The translations under genes and the position numbers were made by a program. Below are positions 63,231-64,000 of a stretch of 64,000 nt of DNA, in pieces. This DNA is from Cliona cf. orientalis (taxonomy: Eukaryota; Porifera; Demospongiae; Clionaida; Clionaidae): assembly GCA_963930775.1 (NCBI GenBank), contig OZ005690.1:7300225-7364224 (forward strand). Reading direction: 5' to 3'. Under the pieces are notes generated by a model. It saw only the letters and a program-made list of their open reading frames with translations, was not told the origin of the DNA and did not search any database. How positions within the stretch are numbered: the stretch's first letter is position 1; the number at the start of each line of letters is the position of its first letter.

Positions 63231-63830
63231 GAATAAAGACACCCCATAAATGCGCTGAGGGTTTTGGGCTCTAGGGAGCTCTAGTTTAACATGTCTTTCG
63301 CTGAAAACGCTTCATTCAAGAGTTTGGCATCATTTGCTGGTGACCACTACATTTCTTGTTCACTAGCGGGCTTCAATGGACAAAAGAGACAGCAATGGCT
63401 TCTTTTCAATTACGTACATGTATGACTACTAGGCCGTAGATGCAACAACACAACTAGTTCATCACTGATTGATTGTAGCATACTATCTATAAACTGCTGA
63501 CACAGCACTGCTGTATGGCACATGTGATACAGCTGGACATTATAAGCACAGTATGCATTCTTATCATCATTTCTTTTTGATTCTCAGGCTAAGCTTGTGT
63601 ATATATTTACCATGTGTGCATGCACAAGGCACCTGAGCGACTCGTAAACATCTCGAATCAGTTGAACTTGGCAAAAAATGGTTTCAGTATACATGTATTT
63701 CAAATCGAGGGACATGATCCATGAGTATCAAATAGTGCCTTTTCATAGCCATAATATTAATAGCCAACCCTATGAATAATGCATACAGGTACGTGCTTTC
63801 TGCTCATGCATAAATAGCCTAGTATACAAA
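63231..63830. repeat. R1 and R2 fragments at the right edge
   Basis: 'gcgctgagggttttgggctc' with 'agggagctctagttt' (63,251-63,288) is the R1 terminus, followed by R1 interior 'cgctgaaaacgcttcattca'. Bases 63,590-63,830 match R2 in reverse ('aggcacctgagcgactcg', 'tttctgctcatgcataa'). The last 170 bases show nothing. Confidence 0.65.
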
Positions 63831-64000
63831 CAGGTCAAGATGATCACTATGTTTTAAATTATGCCCGTGACACTGTTTTGGCTTCCATCCAAATGTGAAG
63901 CCCTAAGTAACTCTTATATACATGTATCTATGATGGAACCAAATCTGACTGTGAAATAGCTATATCATTACATGTAATGCAACAAAATATAGGTAGTAGC

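Overview
The window is animal nuclear DNA, most likely from a demosponge. It has two conserved animal genes with many small introns (about 45-70 bp in the compact gene, several kb where repeats have landed). It also has very dense DNA transposons, tyrosine-recombinase retrotransposons and ACATGTAC-rich simple sequence. No bacterial operon, CRISPR array or intact rRNA or tRNA gene was seen. The sponge assignment is inferred from composition and gene content, not proven.

Layout. 1-6.9 kb: repeats, several terminal-inverted-repeat (TIR) elements with visible target-site duplications (TSDs), a frameshifted Tc1/mariner transposase and an unrecognised two-frame gene. 6.94-13.41 kb: a probable autonomous Mutator-like element (MULE). 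Its eight-exon minus-strand gene encodes a DDE transposase, SWIM finger, CXXC finger and OTU-type protease domain. Two smaller 9-bp-TSD elements are nested in it, and one, carrying a RecQ-like helicase fragment, sits in coding exon 1. 13.4-23.1 kb: almost only repeats. 23.12 kb to beyond the right edge: one very large minus-strand gene, the eIF4G2/DAP5 orthologue (part of MIF4G, then MA3 and W2 domains), with 20 exons traced between 62,505 and 23,120.

The introns of eIF4G2 hold most of the rest. A 19-kb intron (42,965-62,263) contains the complete four-exon nuclear gene for complex I subunit NDUFS7 on the opposite strand, a second RecQ-carrying TIR element and two tyrosine-recombinase retrotransposons. 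The downstream retrotransposon (55,304-61,218) keeps the full split-direct-repeat layout A1-gag-RT/RNaseH-YR-B1-A2-B2.

How things fit together. The two host genes do unrelated housekeeping jobs (cap-independent translation initiation; mitochondrial electron transport). Everything else is mobile. The main novelty candidates are the SWIM/CXXC/OTU transposase gene, and a family of TAGTCTC-ended, 9-bp-TSD elements that twice carry the 5' part of a RecQ-like helicase gene.
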